49,550 bases of DNA from JAGOEX01 sp964630905. GTDB taxonomy: Bacteria; UBP6; UBA1177. Below the pieces are notes generated by a model. The model worked only from the letters and a program-made list of their open reading frames with translations. It ran no database searches and was not told the DNA's origin. This document shows, piece after piece, positions 1-8,625 of this stretch. How positions within the stretch are numbered: the first letter of the stretch is position 1; each line of letters opens with the position of its first letter. Position numbers and translations under genes: made by a program. The DNA lies in the NCBI GenBank assembly GCA_964630905.1, contig CAZVWR010000019.1:1-49550 (forward strand), given 5' to 3'.

Positions 1-1366
1 CAAGAAGACGTCTAAGCCGGTTATTTCTGTCTCCTCCATCAATAGTTTCACGAATCAATTTTCCATTTTCAGCTTTTTTAAGCTGTCCCGCAATCCTTTT
101 GTCCCTGTCATAGAAGATTTTTATTGAATTGCCGCTGTTTTTCAAGATGTATTGATGGTAAGTCCTTGTTTTTCTCTGAGGGATGTTTTTAACGATTTCC
201 CTTATCCTGTCCTCAACCTTTATTTTTTCTTCAAGATTGTCAAGAGAGTTGTAAATATGTAGCTGTTCATCGATAAGTTCCTGAAAAAGAGGTCTGGACA
301 GCTCAATGAGGTCCTTTACGATGCGGTCCCCGTCATCTTTCATCAGAAGCGAATCAGGATCTTCCCCGTCCTGTTTAATAAAGGCGGCACGAAGATCTAT
401 TTTTTCGGGTATTTTGAGCTTGGCAATCCTTTTTGCCGCTTTTCTTCCGGCTTCATCTCCATCAAGAAAGAGAACTACCGGTTTGTTGAATTTATCAAGT
501 ATTTCAAGGTGTGTTTCAGTTATTGCGGTTCCAAGCGATGCCACGGCAGTACAGAATCCTCTGCGGTGCATTGCAATTACATCAAAATAGCCTTCGCAAA
601 GAACAACAAAAGGAAAGCTTTTCAGCCCCTCTCTGACAAAATCTATTCCGAAGATGTTCTCCCCCTTGTTGAAAACGATCGTATCGGGAGAGTTGAGATA
701 TTTCGGTCCGCTACCTGAAAATATTCTTCCGCCGAAACCGATGACATTTTTGTTTTGAATGATAGGGATGATGATCCTGTTGTAAAAGAAACTGACCGGT
801 CTGGAGTAGTTGTCAAGTCTGATAAGTCCGGCACGCATCATCGTGTTCATATCGATTCCGCGGTCTTTCATCAACTCAATGAATCTTTCTCCTGAACCGA
901 CAAAACCTATTCCGAACTTTTTCCGTATCTCAGGAGTCACGGCCCGTTCTTCAAGATATTTCAAAGCTTCAGAATTTTCTTCAAGAAACTCAATGAATAT
1001 TTTTGCGGCAACCTTGTTTGCATTGAGAACAGCAGCCCTTTCTTTTTCAAGAGCACTGTCGATCTCGGGACTTTCCTTTATTAATTCGGGAACATTGAAC
1101 TCTTCTCCGAGCTTTTTTATGGCATCAGAAAATGAAAATCCCTCTTTGAGCATGAGAAATGTTATCGCATTGCCTGATACACCGCAACCGAAACAGTAAA
1201 AGAAGTTTTCAACAGTATTGACATGGAAAGAGGGGGTCTTTTCGTTGTGAAAAGGACACAGCCCTTTGTACCCTTTTGAAGAGGGTTCCAGCTTCATATA
1301 CTTCGAGATTATTTTGTCAAGAGGAATGCGCTCGGAAACGAGCCTGTTGACTTCTGAAAATGCCAA
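1..1366 (-). CDS. dnaG: DNA primase DnaG, C-terminus beyond the window
   Basis: Makes RNA primers at the replication fork. About 455 residues are present. An N-terminal CHC2 zinc-binding domain is visible (CPFH near residue 37, then CFGC), followed by the primase core and Toprim domain with the signatures EGYFDV and DGDEAG. The C-terminal helicase-binding domain lies outside the window. The start is uncertain: no ATG is in frame between the upstream in-frame stop (about 1409) and the zinc finger. I chose TTG at 1366, which puts the conserved helix SEVNRLVSERIPLDKI next to the N-terminus, but its GGAG touches the codon. The alternative is ATT at 1399, without a clear ribosome binding site. It is divergent from the MBOAT gene at 1503. 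The identity is very secure; the exact start is not. Confidence 0.95.
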   Translation of the reverse strand, partial: MAFSEVNRLVSERIPLDKIISKYMKLEPSSKGYKGLCPFHNEKTPSFHVNTVENFFYCFGCGVSGNAITFLMLKEGFSFSDAIKKLGEEFNVPELIKESPEIDSALEKERAAVLNANKVAAKIFIEFLEENSEALKYLEERAVTPEIRKKFGIGFVGSGERFIELMKDRGIDMNTMMRAGLIRLDNYSRPVSFFYNRIIIPIIQNKNVIGFGGRIFSGSGPKYLNSPDTIVFNKGENIFGIDFVREGLKSFPFVVLCEGYFDVIAMHRRGFCTAVASLGTAITETHLEILDKFNKPVVLFLDGDEAGRKAAKRIAKLKIPEKIDLRAAFIKQDGEDPDSLLMKDDGDRIVKDLIELSRPLFQELIDEQLHIYNSLDNLEEKIKVEDRIREIVKNIPQRKTRTYHQYILKNSGNSIKIFYDRDKRIAGQLKKAENGKLIRETIDGGDRNNRLRRLL

Positions 1367-1448
1367 CTCCGGAAAACCCCAAAAAATTTCTTGCGCAATG
1401 ATACATAAAGATGGCTATAAATCAAACTTTTATTTAAATATAATGATG

Positions 1449-1476
1449 TTGATTTTTCCATTTGATTCGTGATAAT
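1449..1476 (+). promoter_or_regulatory. Predicted sigma-70-type promoter for the MBOAT-SGNH pair
   Basis: TTGATT at 1449-1454, a 16-nt spacer and GATAAT at 1471-1476. They lie 27 nt upstream of the ATG at 1503, which has GGGAG as ribosome binding site. It is a sequence match only. Confidence 0.5.
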
Positions 1477-1502
1477 GCCGTAAGAATGTTCCGGGAGATG
1501 TT

Positions 1503-2891
1503 ATGGTTTTCAGCAGTCCGGTTTTTTTATACATTTTTTTCCCTTTTGTGTGGTTGGTCCATTCAGTCATTCCTCAGAAAATGAAAAATGGTTTTCTGAT
1601 GTTTGCAAGTATAGCTTTTTACTTTTACGGTGAAGGGTTTTTCCTCGCTTTAATGATTCTTACGATACTGATCACTTTTTTTGCAGCACTTTTAATTATA
1701 AAACATCGTACAACTGCTTTCCCTACCGCATTTGCCGGAATTGTGATCAACCTGGGCATGCTTGCAGTGTTCAAATATGCTAACTTCTTTACTGTCCAGA
1801 TAAATTATCTGATCTCTGGTTTTAACATTCAGATTCCCGAGGTCAGACTTCATCTTCCTGTGGGTATCTCATTCTTTACTTTTCAGGCTGTGTCCTGCAT
1901 AGTTGACATATATAGAAATCCCGACGCAAAAAAGCCGCGATTTATCGATACGGCTCTTTATATTTCCTTCTTTCCGCAACTTATTGCAGGTCCGATACTG
2001 AGATATAACAATTTCATTCCGCAGCTGAAAAACAGGATGGTGCATTATGCTTCTTTTCTGTACGGTCTGAAAAGATTTGTTTACGGGCTGGCAAAAAAAG
2101 TCCTGATCGCAAATACATTAGCCGTTCCTGTTGATAAAATATTTATGACCGATCCGGGATCGCTGGATGTTCTGACGGCATGGACGGGAGCCGTTTTTTT
2201 TACTCTTCAGATATATTTTGATTTCTCGGGATACTCTGATATGGCGATAGGGCTTGGGAGAATGTTCGGACTGAAGATCCCTGAGAATTTTAACTATCCG
2301 CTGATCTCAAGCTCCATAACTGAGTTCTGGAGAAGATGGCATATTTCTCTTTCCACATGGTTCAGGGATTATCTTTACATTCCGATGGGCGGCAACAGAA
2401 AAGGGGTTTTCAGGATGTATCTGGGACTATGGACAGTTTTCTTTGTATGCGGACTGTGGCACGGTGCATCGTGGAATTTTGTGCTGTTCGGACTTTTTCA
2501 CGGATCGGTCATGATTCTGGAAAAAGGAGGAAAGTCATTAGGATTGGCACTGCCGGGGTTTATGAAAAGACCCGTCACTTTCTTTGTTGTAATGCTCATT
2601 TTTGTTGTTTTCAGAACAGACTCTTTTTCTCATTTCGTATCATTTACCGGAGCAATGTTCAGCCCGTCAGGATTTAACATGCCGGGATATGTGACTGAGA
2701 TCAAGACATTAGGTGCTTTGTCAGCAGGCATGTTGTTCATGTTTCCTCTTTACCGGGTCTTTGAGAAAAAGGTCGGTAAAAATTTATATGTAAATTGCGC
2801 AGAAACAGCTTTTCTTTTGGTGCTTTTTGCTTTTTCGATCGCACACAGCTCAATGATGTTCTCTGATCCGTTCATCTATTTCAGGTTCTGA
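1503..2891 (+). CDS. MBOAT family O-acyltransferase (AlgI-like)
   Basis: A 462-residue polytopic membrane protein of the membrane-bound O-acyltransferase family, AlgI/DltB branch, which moves acyl (usually acetyl) groups across the membrane onto exported polysaccharides. Diagnostic stretches are FWRRWHISLSTWFRDYLYIP in the middle and CGLWHGASWNF, which holds the catalytic histidine. The length fits AlgI homologues (about 460-520). Only 1 nt separates its stop from the next ATG (SGNH-fold protein), so the two are almost certainly co-transcribed and translationally coupled. MBOAT plus a periplasmic SGNH partner is the usual arrangement for polysaccharide O-acetylation. The acceptor polymer cannot be told, as no alginate or cellulose genes are in view. 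Confidence 0.93.
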   Translation: MVFSSPVFLYIFFPFVWLVHSVIPQKMKNGFLMFASIAFYFYGEGFFLALMILTILITFFAALLIIKHRTTAFPTAFAGIVINLGMLAVFKYANFFTVQINYLISGFNIQIPEVRLHLPVGISFFTFQAVSCIVDIYRNPDAKKPRFIDTALYISFFPQLIAGPILRYNNFIPQLKNRMVHYASFLYGLKRFVYGLAKKVLIANTLAVPVDKIFMTDPGSLDVLTAWTGAVFFTLQIYFDFSGYSDMAIGLGRMFGLKIPENFNYPLISSSITEFWRRWHISLSTWFRDYLYIPMGGNRKGVFRMYLGLWTVFFVCGLWHGASWNFVLFGLFHGSVMILEKGGKSLGLALPGFMKRPVTFFVVMLIFVVFRTDSFSHFVSFTGAMFSPSGFNMPGYVTEIKTLGALSAGMLFMFPLYRVFEKKVGKNLYVNCAETAFLLVLFAFSIAHSSMMFSDPFIYFRF

Positions 2892-2892
2892 C

Positions 2893-4095
2893 ATGAAAAT
2901 AAAAAGAGTTGACAGAATTTCATCACTTAAAGGGTTTGTGATCGTTGCTGTGACCTTTGCCCTGTATTTTCTTTTTTCTGAAATTGTGCTTCATGTTTTT
3001 GATACCCGAGAAGTCCTGAACGATTTTGAATATTATGCTTCAAAAACCTTTACTGAAGAACAGTGGAATGATGCTGAAAAGTTCAGACGCGACATCATCA
3101 GCATCGGCCAGAGAGGTGTGCTGATCAAAGACAGTATAGTTTACAGATATAAGCCGGCTAAAACTGAAACGGTTAGTTTTAATTCGCTCGGATTCAGAGG
3201 AAAAGAGGTGGAGCCAAAGATTGAAGGTGAGATCAGAATTGCTGTTTTCGGTGCATCAAGAATCTGGGGCAACTATCTTCCTGACGATAAGACGATACCT
3301 GTACTTATTGAAAATGACCTTCACAAACGATTCCCGGGCCGTAAGATAACGGTTTTCAATCTTGGAATTGAAGGGAGCGATCTCCAAAGGGGCGTTGAAA
3401 CGGCGAAAATGTTTCAAGAAGTGCTTGATCTTGATATAGTTGTTTATTATTATGGTTTTTCTGATATGAACTATGCATATCTGCACGGCAATATAGACTG
3501 GATCCCGTTTAATTCCGACAGCCCGATGGATGAAGAAACTTTTAAGCAGGTAGTCGGCCTTATGTTCCCGAAAGGATGGGTGCAGAATAGAAAGATATAT
3601 AATCTGGTCGTCCATTCTGCAAAAGGTGAGCTGGCCGGCACATTGTTGCTGAAAGGAAAAAATCAGGATTATAGTGATATTCCCGATCTTCAGGAAAAAA
3701 CTGCTGAAGAGTTCCATTACACATTCTTTAACAGGATGCAAAGTGCTGCCCAATATTTAAAGAGCAAAGGTGTGGATACAATTCTTATTCTCCCTCCGGT
3801 ACCGCAGACAAAAGAACCTTTAAGCGATCTGGAAAAAGAAATGACACTTTTTTATGAAGCTGTTCTTCCTGGTTATAACAAATATATTAAAAAGTGTGTG
3901 GCAAATATTTTAAAGACAATGAGCGAAAGGGACAATAGCTTCATATTTGTTGATCAGACTGATATTTTTGACGGTGAGCAGGAGACTGTTTTTTTTGACG
4001 GTATGCATTTTACACCCGATGCTTCGACAGAAACAGCCGCTGAAATTTCCGGAATTCTTGTCAGATTTTTGGGCCAAAACAGGGTTGCAGATTGA
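2893..4095 (+). CDS. Membrane-anchored SGNH-fold acyltransferase/hydrolase partner of MBOAT
   Basis: 400 residues with one N-terminal membrane segment (about 14-33), then a periplasmic domain. SGNH/GDSL-like blocks are visible: VFGASRIWG (block I, with GAS instead of GDS), NLGIEGSD (block II-like) and the C-terminal FFDGMHFTPDAS, giving the Asp/His pair of block V. By analogy with AlgJ/AlgX-type partners it would receive the acyl group exported by the MBOAT protein and transfer or hydrolyse it on a glycan; this is inference from pairing and fold. The ATG follows the MBOAT stop directly (TGACATG). A plain lipase/esterase is the main alternative. Confidence 0.8.
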   Translation: MKIKRVDRISSLKGFVIVAVTFALYFLFSEIVLHVFDTREVLNDFEYYASKTFTEEQWNDAEKFRRDIISIGQRGVLIKDSIVYRYKPAKTETVSFNSLGFRGKEVEPKIEGEIRIAVFGASRIWGNYLPDDKTIPVLIENDLHKRFPGRKITVFNLGIEGSDLQRGVETAKMFQEVLDLDIVVYYYGFSDMNYAYLHGNIDWIPFNSDSPMDEETFKQVVGLMFPKGWVQNRKIYNLVVHSAKGELAGTLLLKGKNQDYSDIPDLQEKTAEEFHYTFFNRMQSAAQYLKSKGVDTILILPPVPQTKEPLSDLEKEMTLFYEAVLPGYNKYIKKCVANILKTMSERDNSFIFVDQTDIFDGEQETVFFDGMHFTPDASTETAAEISGILVRFLGQNRVAD

Positions 4096-4266
4096 AAAAA
4101 ATCCTTTAAGTGTCTAAAAATATTGAGGTTGAATCAATTTGCAAACAAGATGTTATACGGCAGATAACTATTTGAAATTACTAGAAAAAATGCCATCCGT
4201 GCCTGCCAAACCCTTTGCAGGCTTGGTCGAGGTTGAAAAAAAAGTTAAAAAAGATATCAAAAAGAG

Positions 4267-4294
4267 TTGACAAACCTTTTCAGTATCATAAAAT
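4267..4294 (+). promoter_or_regulatory. Strong predicted promoter for the HU-like gene
   Basis: Consensus TTGACA at 4267-4272, a 16-nt spacer and TAAAAT at 4289-4294, 42 nt upstream of the ATG. The rest of the 4096-4336 gap holds a small bulged hairpin (about 4201-4222) without a T-tract and nothing else I can name. Confidence 0.7.
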
Positions 4295-4336
4295 AAGCGT
4301 GTCCCTTTTATGAACTTTTGAGAAAAGGAGTTTCGA

Positions 4337-4642
4337 ATGGCAAAAAAGAAAAATTCACTCGTTGCAACAACAAAAACAAATTTCATCAAGACATTGAAGG
4401 AAAATGTTGCAGCAACACTTACCAATGACCAGGCAAAAGAGATCTACAATGTGTTCACATCAATTCTTAAGGACACAATTGCAGCAGAAAGAAAGCTCAA
4501 CCTTAACGGCGTTGGAACTTTTAAAGTTAACAACAGAAAAGCTCGTAAAGGTATCAATCCGAAAACCCGCCAGGCAATCAAGATCCCCGCTTCAAAGACA
4601 GTTGGATTCAAGCCGGCGCCTTCTTTCAAGAAAGAACTGTAA
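4337..4642 (+). CDS. HU/IHF-family DNA-binding protein
   Basis: 101 residues, a little longer than typical HU (about 90). The body is the HU fold: N-terminal helices, then LNGVGTFKV, the basic beta-arm NRKARKGINPKTRQAIKIPA with the Pro that intercalates DNA, and the C-terminal VGFKPAPSFKKEL. The Lys-rich N-terminus (AKKKNS) is an extra. It probably bends and compacts DNA as a dimer in the nucleoid. It is monocistronic: a consensus promoter upstream, AAGGAG at a good distance from the ATG, and a hairpin terminator 26 nt after the stop. HU versus IHF subunit cannot be resolved by eye. Confidence 0.95.
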   Translation: MAKKKNSLVATTKTNFIKTLKENVAATLTNDQAKEIYNVFTSILKDTIAAERKLNLNGVGTFKVNNRKARKGINPKTRQAIKIPASKTVGFKPAPSFKKEL

Positions 4643-4667
4643 TAGTTATTTCCTGAAAATTTTTCAG

Positions 4668-4694
4668 ACCCTTCCTCCGGGAAGGGTTTTTTTT
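4668..4694 (+). terminator. Rho-independent terminator after the HU-like gene
   Basis: Perfect 8-bp stem ACCCTTCC/GGAAGGGT with loop TCCG, followed by eight T residues (4687-4694). It sits between two convergent genes and ends 12 nt before the helicase stop codon on the other strand. Confidence 0.9.
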
Positions 4695-4706
4695 GCCTTC
4701 TGCTGT

Positions 4707-5924
4707 TCAGTATTTTCTGAAAGATTTTCGATATAAACGGGCCGGAGCTTTTTTTATATGCTGCTGTTCTATCACAGGCTCTGTAGCAGTAAACGGATGA
4801 TCGCTCACGACGGGTATTTTTCTGCCGATAAGTTTCTGGATATCTTTCAGCAGCATTCTCTCTTCAATGTCGCAGAATGATATAGCAATTCCGCCTGCAC
4901 CGGCTCTTCCTGTTCTTCCGATACGGTGAACATAGGTTTCAGGAATGTTTGGAAGGTCATAGTTCACAACAAGAGAAAGTTCTTCGATGTCAATTCCGCG
5001 GGCGGCAATGTCTGTTGCGACAAGAACCCTGATTTTTCCCTGTTTGAAATCGTTAAGCGCTTTCTGTCTTATGTTCTGAGTTTTGTTGCCATGTATCGCA
5101 CTGGCCGGAATATTATACTGTTTCAATTCTTTAACAACACGGTCGGCACCATGTTTTGTACGGGTAAATACAAGTGCCGATGTGATTTCAGCATTTTTTA
5201 AAATGTGTGAAAGCAGAGTTTTTTTGTTTATCTTATCAACATAATAAACAGACTGCTCTATGATTTCAACGGTTGTCGCCTGAGGTGTCACTTCAACTTT
5301 CACAGGGTTTTTCAACATTTTTTCCGCAAGTCGCAGAATTTCAGGCGGCATTGTTGCCGAAAAACAGACTGATTGTCTTTTCTCAGGGATTTCGTGAATG
5401 ATTCTTTTTATGTCATGAATGAACCCCATGTCGAGCATGCGGTCGGCTTCATCAAGAACAAATATCTGTAAGTGTTTCAGGTCTATAAAACCCTGATTGA
5501 TAAGGTCAAGAAGTCTTCCCGGAGTTGCGATTAGAACATCGACCCCTTTTTCCAGTGCTTTGGTCTGAGGAAGTTGACCTACACCGCCAAATACCACTGC
5601 ATTTCTGATTCCGGTATGACGACCGTAAGCAGAAAAGCTTTCCCCGATCTGAACAGCAAGTTCACGAGTCGGAGTGCAGATAAGGGTTTTTATCACTCTG
5701 CGGTTGTTATGCCTGCTCTGTGAGTGGAGTATCTGTAATATCGGAATTGCAAAAGCGGCGGTTTTACCAGTGCCGGTCTGGGCTATTCCGAAAATGTCCT
5801 TTCCTTCAAGCATTAAGGGAATGGCTTCGGCCTGTATCGGTGTAGGAATGGTGTATCCTTCATCAGAAAGGGCTTTTTTTATCTGCGGAATTAAATTTAA
5901 ACTGTCAAATGAGATCAGAGTCAT
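4707..5924 (-). CDS. DEAD-box ATP-dependent RNA helicase (RhlE-like)
   Basis: 405 residues from the chosen start. Unwinds RNA duplexes in ribosome assembly, RNA decay or cold adaptation. Motifs in order: F and Q-motif near the N-terminus (ISFDSLNL, GYTIPTPIQ), Walker A AQTGTGKT, PTREL, TPGR, DEAD, SAT, VATDIAARGID and HRIGRTGRAG. The C-terminal tail is short and basic (ARLYRKSFRKY), as in the RhlE group. The open frame extends upstream to 5990, but the ATG at 5924 has GGAGAG at ideal spacing and begins at the conserved F-motif, so it is preferred. Convergent with the HU-like gene. Confidence 0.95.
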   Translation of the reverse strand: MTLISFDSLNLIPQIKKALSDEGYTIPTPIQAEAIPLMLEGKDIFGIAQTGTGKTAAFAIPILQILHSQSRHNNRRVIKTLICTPTRELAVQIGESFSAYGRHTGIRNAVVFGGVGQLPQTKALEKGVDVLIATPGRLLDLINQGFIDLKHLQIFVLDEADRMLDMGFIHDIKRIIHEIPEKRQSVCFSATMPPEILRLAEKMLKNPVKVEVTPQATTVEIIEQSVYYVDKINKKTLLSHILKNAEITSALVFTRTKHGADRVVKELKQYNIPASAIHGNKTQNIRQKALNDFKQGKIRVLVATDIAARGIDIEELSLVVNYDLPNIPETYVHRIGRTGRAGAGGIAISFCDIEERMLLKDIQKLIGRKIPVVSDHPFTATEPVIEQQHIKKAPARLYRKSFRKY

Positions 5925-6088
5925 CAAGCTCTCCAAACGGAAATTAATAATAAATATTTCGGTATTTTGCGGAGCAGACCAAATACGCACCGCTATGTAT
6001 CACAATAATATTGAAAAATCAATCTTAATCTTGTCAAGGATCAATTTTTGATTAAATTCAGCGAAGTGATTTTTATTAGGTGATCGTT

Positions 6089-6937
6089 TTGAAAAGGTTT
6101 AAAAGGGTTTACATCGAAATTACAAATGTCTGCAATATGGATTGCTCTTTCTGTCCTCATACCACTCGTAAAAAAGAATTTATGAATGAAGAGAAGTTTG
6201 TCCATATTCTTGATCAAATTCAGGGATATACAGAGCATATCTATTTCCACATTATGGGGGAGCCGCTTCTCCATTCTGATCTGGCACGGTTCCTTGATTT
6301 ATCAAATGAAAAAGGGTTCAAAGTTAATCTGACGACAAACGGGACTCTCATTGATAAAACGGGAGATATGCTTATTTCAAAACCGGCACTGAGGCTTGTG
6401 AGCATTTCTCTACACAGTTTTGAAGGAGATAAGCCGGCTCTTGACAGTTATCTTGATACGATATTTGATTTTATTTTAAAAGCTCAGAAAAAAAATATTC
6501 TCTGCGGACTTCGACTCTGGAACATCAAAGATTCCGTTGAAAATGATGAAAACAGACATATCATTAACAGGATTGAGAAAGAATTCAACACTTTATCTGT
6601 TCAATCAGAGCCGGATTCAAGAGGTATTGAAATTTCTAAAGGGGTCTATCTCAATTTTGCAAAACAGTTTGACTGGCCGGGACTTGAAAAAGATCGCATA
6701 AGCGAAAAAGGATTCTGTCACGGACTCCGGGATCAGATCGGAATTCTTGTAGATGGAACGGTTGTGCCGTGCTGTCTTGACTCGGAAGGGAGCATCGCTT
6801 TAGGTAATATCAACACTCAGGATTTTTCATCAATAATTGAAAGTGAACGGGCAGAAGCCATTTATGAAGGTTTCAGTTCCCGCAATGCAGTTGAAGATCT
6901 TTGCAGAAAGTGCGGTTACAGAAGAAAATTTGATTAA
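6089..6937 (+). CDS. Radical SAM protein with SPASM-like C-terminal domain
   Basis: 282 residues from TTG at 6089. The radical SAM cluster motif is C15-X3-C19-X2-C22 (NVCNMDCSFC), which binds the 4Fe-4S cluster that cleaves S-adenosylmethionine. The C-terminal half carries further cysteines (FCHGL, VPCCLDSEG, LCRKCGY) as in SPASM/twitch domains with auxiliary clusters. Such proteins often modify peptides or small substrates; the substrate here is unknown, since no precursor peptide gene is adjacent. A GTG at 6080 could also start the frame, but AGGTG is correctly spaced only for the TTG. The gene stands alone. Confidence 0.88.
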   Translation: MKRFKRVYIEITNVCNMDCSFCPHTTRKKEFMNEEKFVHILDQIQGYTEHIYFHIMGEPLLHSDLARFLDLSNEKGFKVNLTTNGTLIDKTGDMLISKPALRLVSISLHSFEGDKPALDSYLDTIFDFILKAQKKNILCGLRLWNIKDSVENDENRHIINRIEKEFNTLSVQSEPDSRGIEISKGVYLNFAKQFDWPGLEKDRISEKGFCHGLRDQIGILVDGTVVPCCLDSEGSIALGNINTQDFSSIIESERAEAIYEGFSSRNAVEDLCRKCGYRRKFD

Positions 6938-7018
6938 TATCACATGCTTTTTTCTTGTAATTAAAATCTGCATATTATATCATCCAAGTATGTTTTTTAA
7001 ACAATTTGTGGAGAATTT

Positions 7019-8617
7019 ATGTCAAGAAAGATTTTTTCATTGTTTGTTCTTCTTTCTTTTCCTTTTTTTCTTATTGCCGCTTTTGGTCCTGATGTTTCCG
7101 AGCTTAACGGGAAAAAACTCAAATGGGAGAACAGTAAAAGCGATTATTTTGTCATGTTTAAATCACTAGTTAAAAATGACAACAGAACATCGTGCACTCC
7201 TTCAGCACAGAAGAAATGTGCTCTCGGTGATGACCTTAACGGTAATCCACAGGCTGACGCATGTATTGATCAATCAGTAGGAAGTACATTCGAACTGCTT
7301 GAATCCCACATTCCAAATGATGCAGTTGTGCAGGCGGCTTATCTTATCTGGGTGAGTGCGTTACCTGCTGACAGGGTTCCTGACGGAAAAACTGACAATC
7401 AGGTGACACTGTCTTTTAAAGGTAATAACAGCACCGAATTAAGCACTGAAGTTTCTGCAACAGAAACAGAAAAAACAATAAATGACGGACAGGATTTCAA
7501 TTTTGGAATTATTGAATCGATCTATTCTCTTTCCACAAGCTGCACAACTGACGAAGAGTGCACTACAGATGGTCAGCTTGGTCCGGGATGGAAGTGTATG
7601 AGCGGAAAATGTTCAATACATACAGTTGTTTATACATACAGGGCCGATGTTACAGAATTTTTCGAAGATATAAGCTCTGCTGATCTTTTAAATAAAGGAA
7701 AAGCACTCAACGGAAAATATACTGTTTCCAATATGGATTGCACCAACGATCCGAATTATCTAATATTAAGCGGAATGGTTGGAGGATGGGCACTTGTTTT
7801 TGTTTATACATCTGAAATTGTAAGCCCTAAGAATATTTATATTTATGACGGATTTGATGCTTTAAGTTTTGAAGAAAGATTTGTTTCTGTTAACGGATTT
7901 GATCTTCCTGAAAATGCGGAAGGCCGTCTTACAATGATTTCTTTTGAAGGAGATCCCGGACTTGCAACTTCAACAAATATATATGATCAATTCGGTCCTC
8001 CTCCACCTGCGGAAGGATTTTATATTTCAGGCGAGCAGAAATTTCCTAGCGGAGACTGGCTTCCGCTTTGGAACGACTGCAATCTGACAAAAACGACTGA
8101 TTCCAATAATATCGCTTTCAATTATACTGAAGTTTATAATTCGATCTCCTCTGTTTACGATTGGAATGGCGAATCGCCTTCTTGTGCCGGTGGATCTCCC
8201 GGTTATGTCAATCCTGATCTTCTTGATTATGCAATGGATGTTGACACTTTTGTTTTAAGTGCAGAAGATGATCTTTACAAACCGCATTTAATTGCCGGAG
8301 ATACAATTCTGAATTTAAGAATCGGAACAAATCAAGATCAAATTTATACCAATCTCATCGTTCTAAGTATTGATACAAAAGTTGCAGAAGAAGAAATTGA
8401 AGACTCTGATGATCGCGAAAATGCAGATGATGAGATAGAAGATCTTGATAATTTCATTAGTACAGATGATGACAGCAGTTTGAATGATAATGGAATCTCT
8501 GTAGATGACGAAAATGAGATTAATGATGATCTGGAAAAGAATGACAGCGATCATAAAGACAGTGAAAACACAGAAAGCAGCATGAAAAGTAACGGCTGTT
8601 CAGTTACGGTCTTTTAA
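7019..8617 (+). CDS. Secreted surface protein with acidic C-terminal stalk
   Basis: 532 residues, signal peptide at about 1-21, no lipobox. The ectodomain has paired cysteines; one section (CTTDEEC...WKCMSGKC) looks like the small Cys-rich modules common in secreted proteins. Around GWALVFVYTSE and NIYIYDGFDAL it resembles beta-sandwich surface domains of the DUF3344 kind (tentative). From about residue 455 it turns into a low-complexity Asp/Glu/Asn stalk and ends abruptly in NGCSVTVF. In related surface proteins a Gly-Cys motif after an acidic stalk often precedes a membrane helix and basic tail, which are absent here. GGAG precedes the ATG. It ends 8 nt before the convergent MFS gene. Function unknown; likely cell-surface. 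Confidence 0.75.
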   Translation: MSRKIFSLFVLLSFPFFLIAAFGPDVSELNGKKLKWENSKSDYFVMFKSLVKNDNRTSCTPSAQKKCALGDDLNGNPQADACIDQSVGSTFELLESHIPNDAVVQAAYLIWVSALPADRVPDGKTDNQVTLSFKGNNSTELSTEVSATETEKTINDGQDFNFGIIESIYSLSTSCTTDEECTTDGQLGPGWKCMSGKCSIHTVVYTYRADVTEFFEDISSADLLNKGKALNGKYTVSNMDCTNDPNYLILSGMVGGWALVFVYTSEIVSPKNIYIYDGFDALSFEERFVSVNGFDLPENAEGRLTMISFEGDPGLATSTNIYDQFGPPPPAEGFYISGEQKFPSGDWLPLWNDCNLTKTTDSNNIAFNYTEVYNSISSVYDWNGESPSCAGGSPGYVNPDLLDYAMDVDTFVLSAEDDLYKPHLIAGDTILNLRIGTNQDQIYTNLIVLSIDTKVAEEEIEDSDDRENADDEIEDLDNFISTDDDSSLNDNGISVDDENEINDDLEKNDSDHKDSENTESSMKSNGCSVTVF

Positions 8618-8625
8618 TTTGAAAA

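Noticed and set aside
3256..3753. Minus-strand open frame of 165 codons
   Set aside because: Antisense to the SGNH gene; composition is that of a shadow frame.
4201..4222. Hairpin GCCTGC/GCAGGC as terminator of the SGNH gene
   Set aside because: Bulged stem with no T-tract on either strand at a suitable distance.
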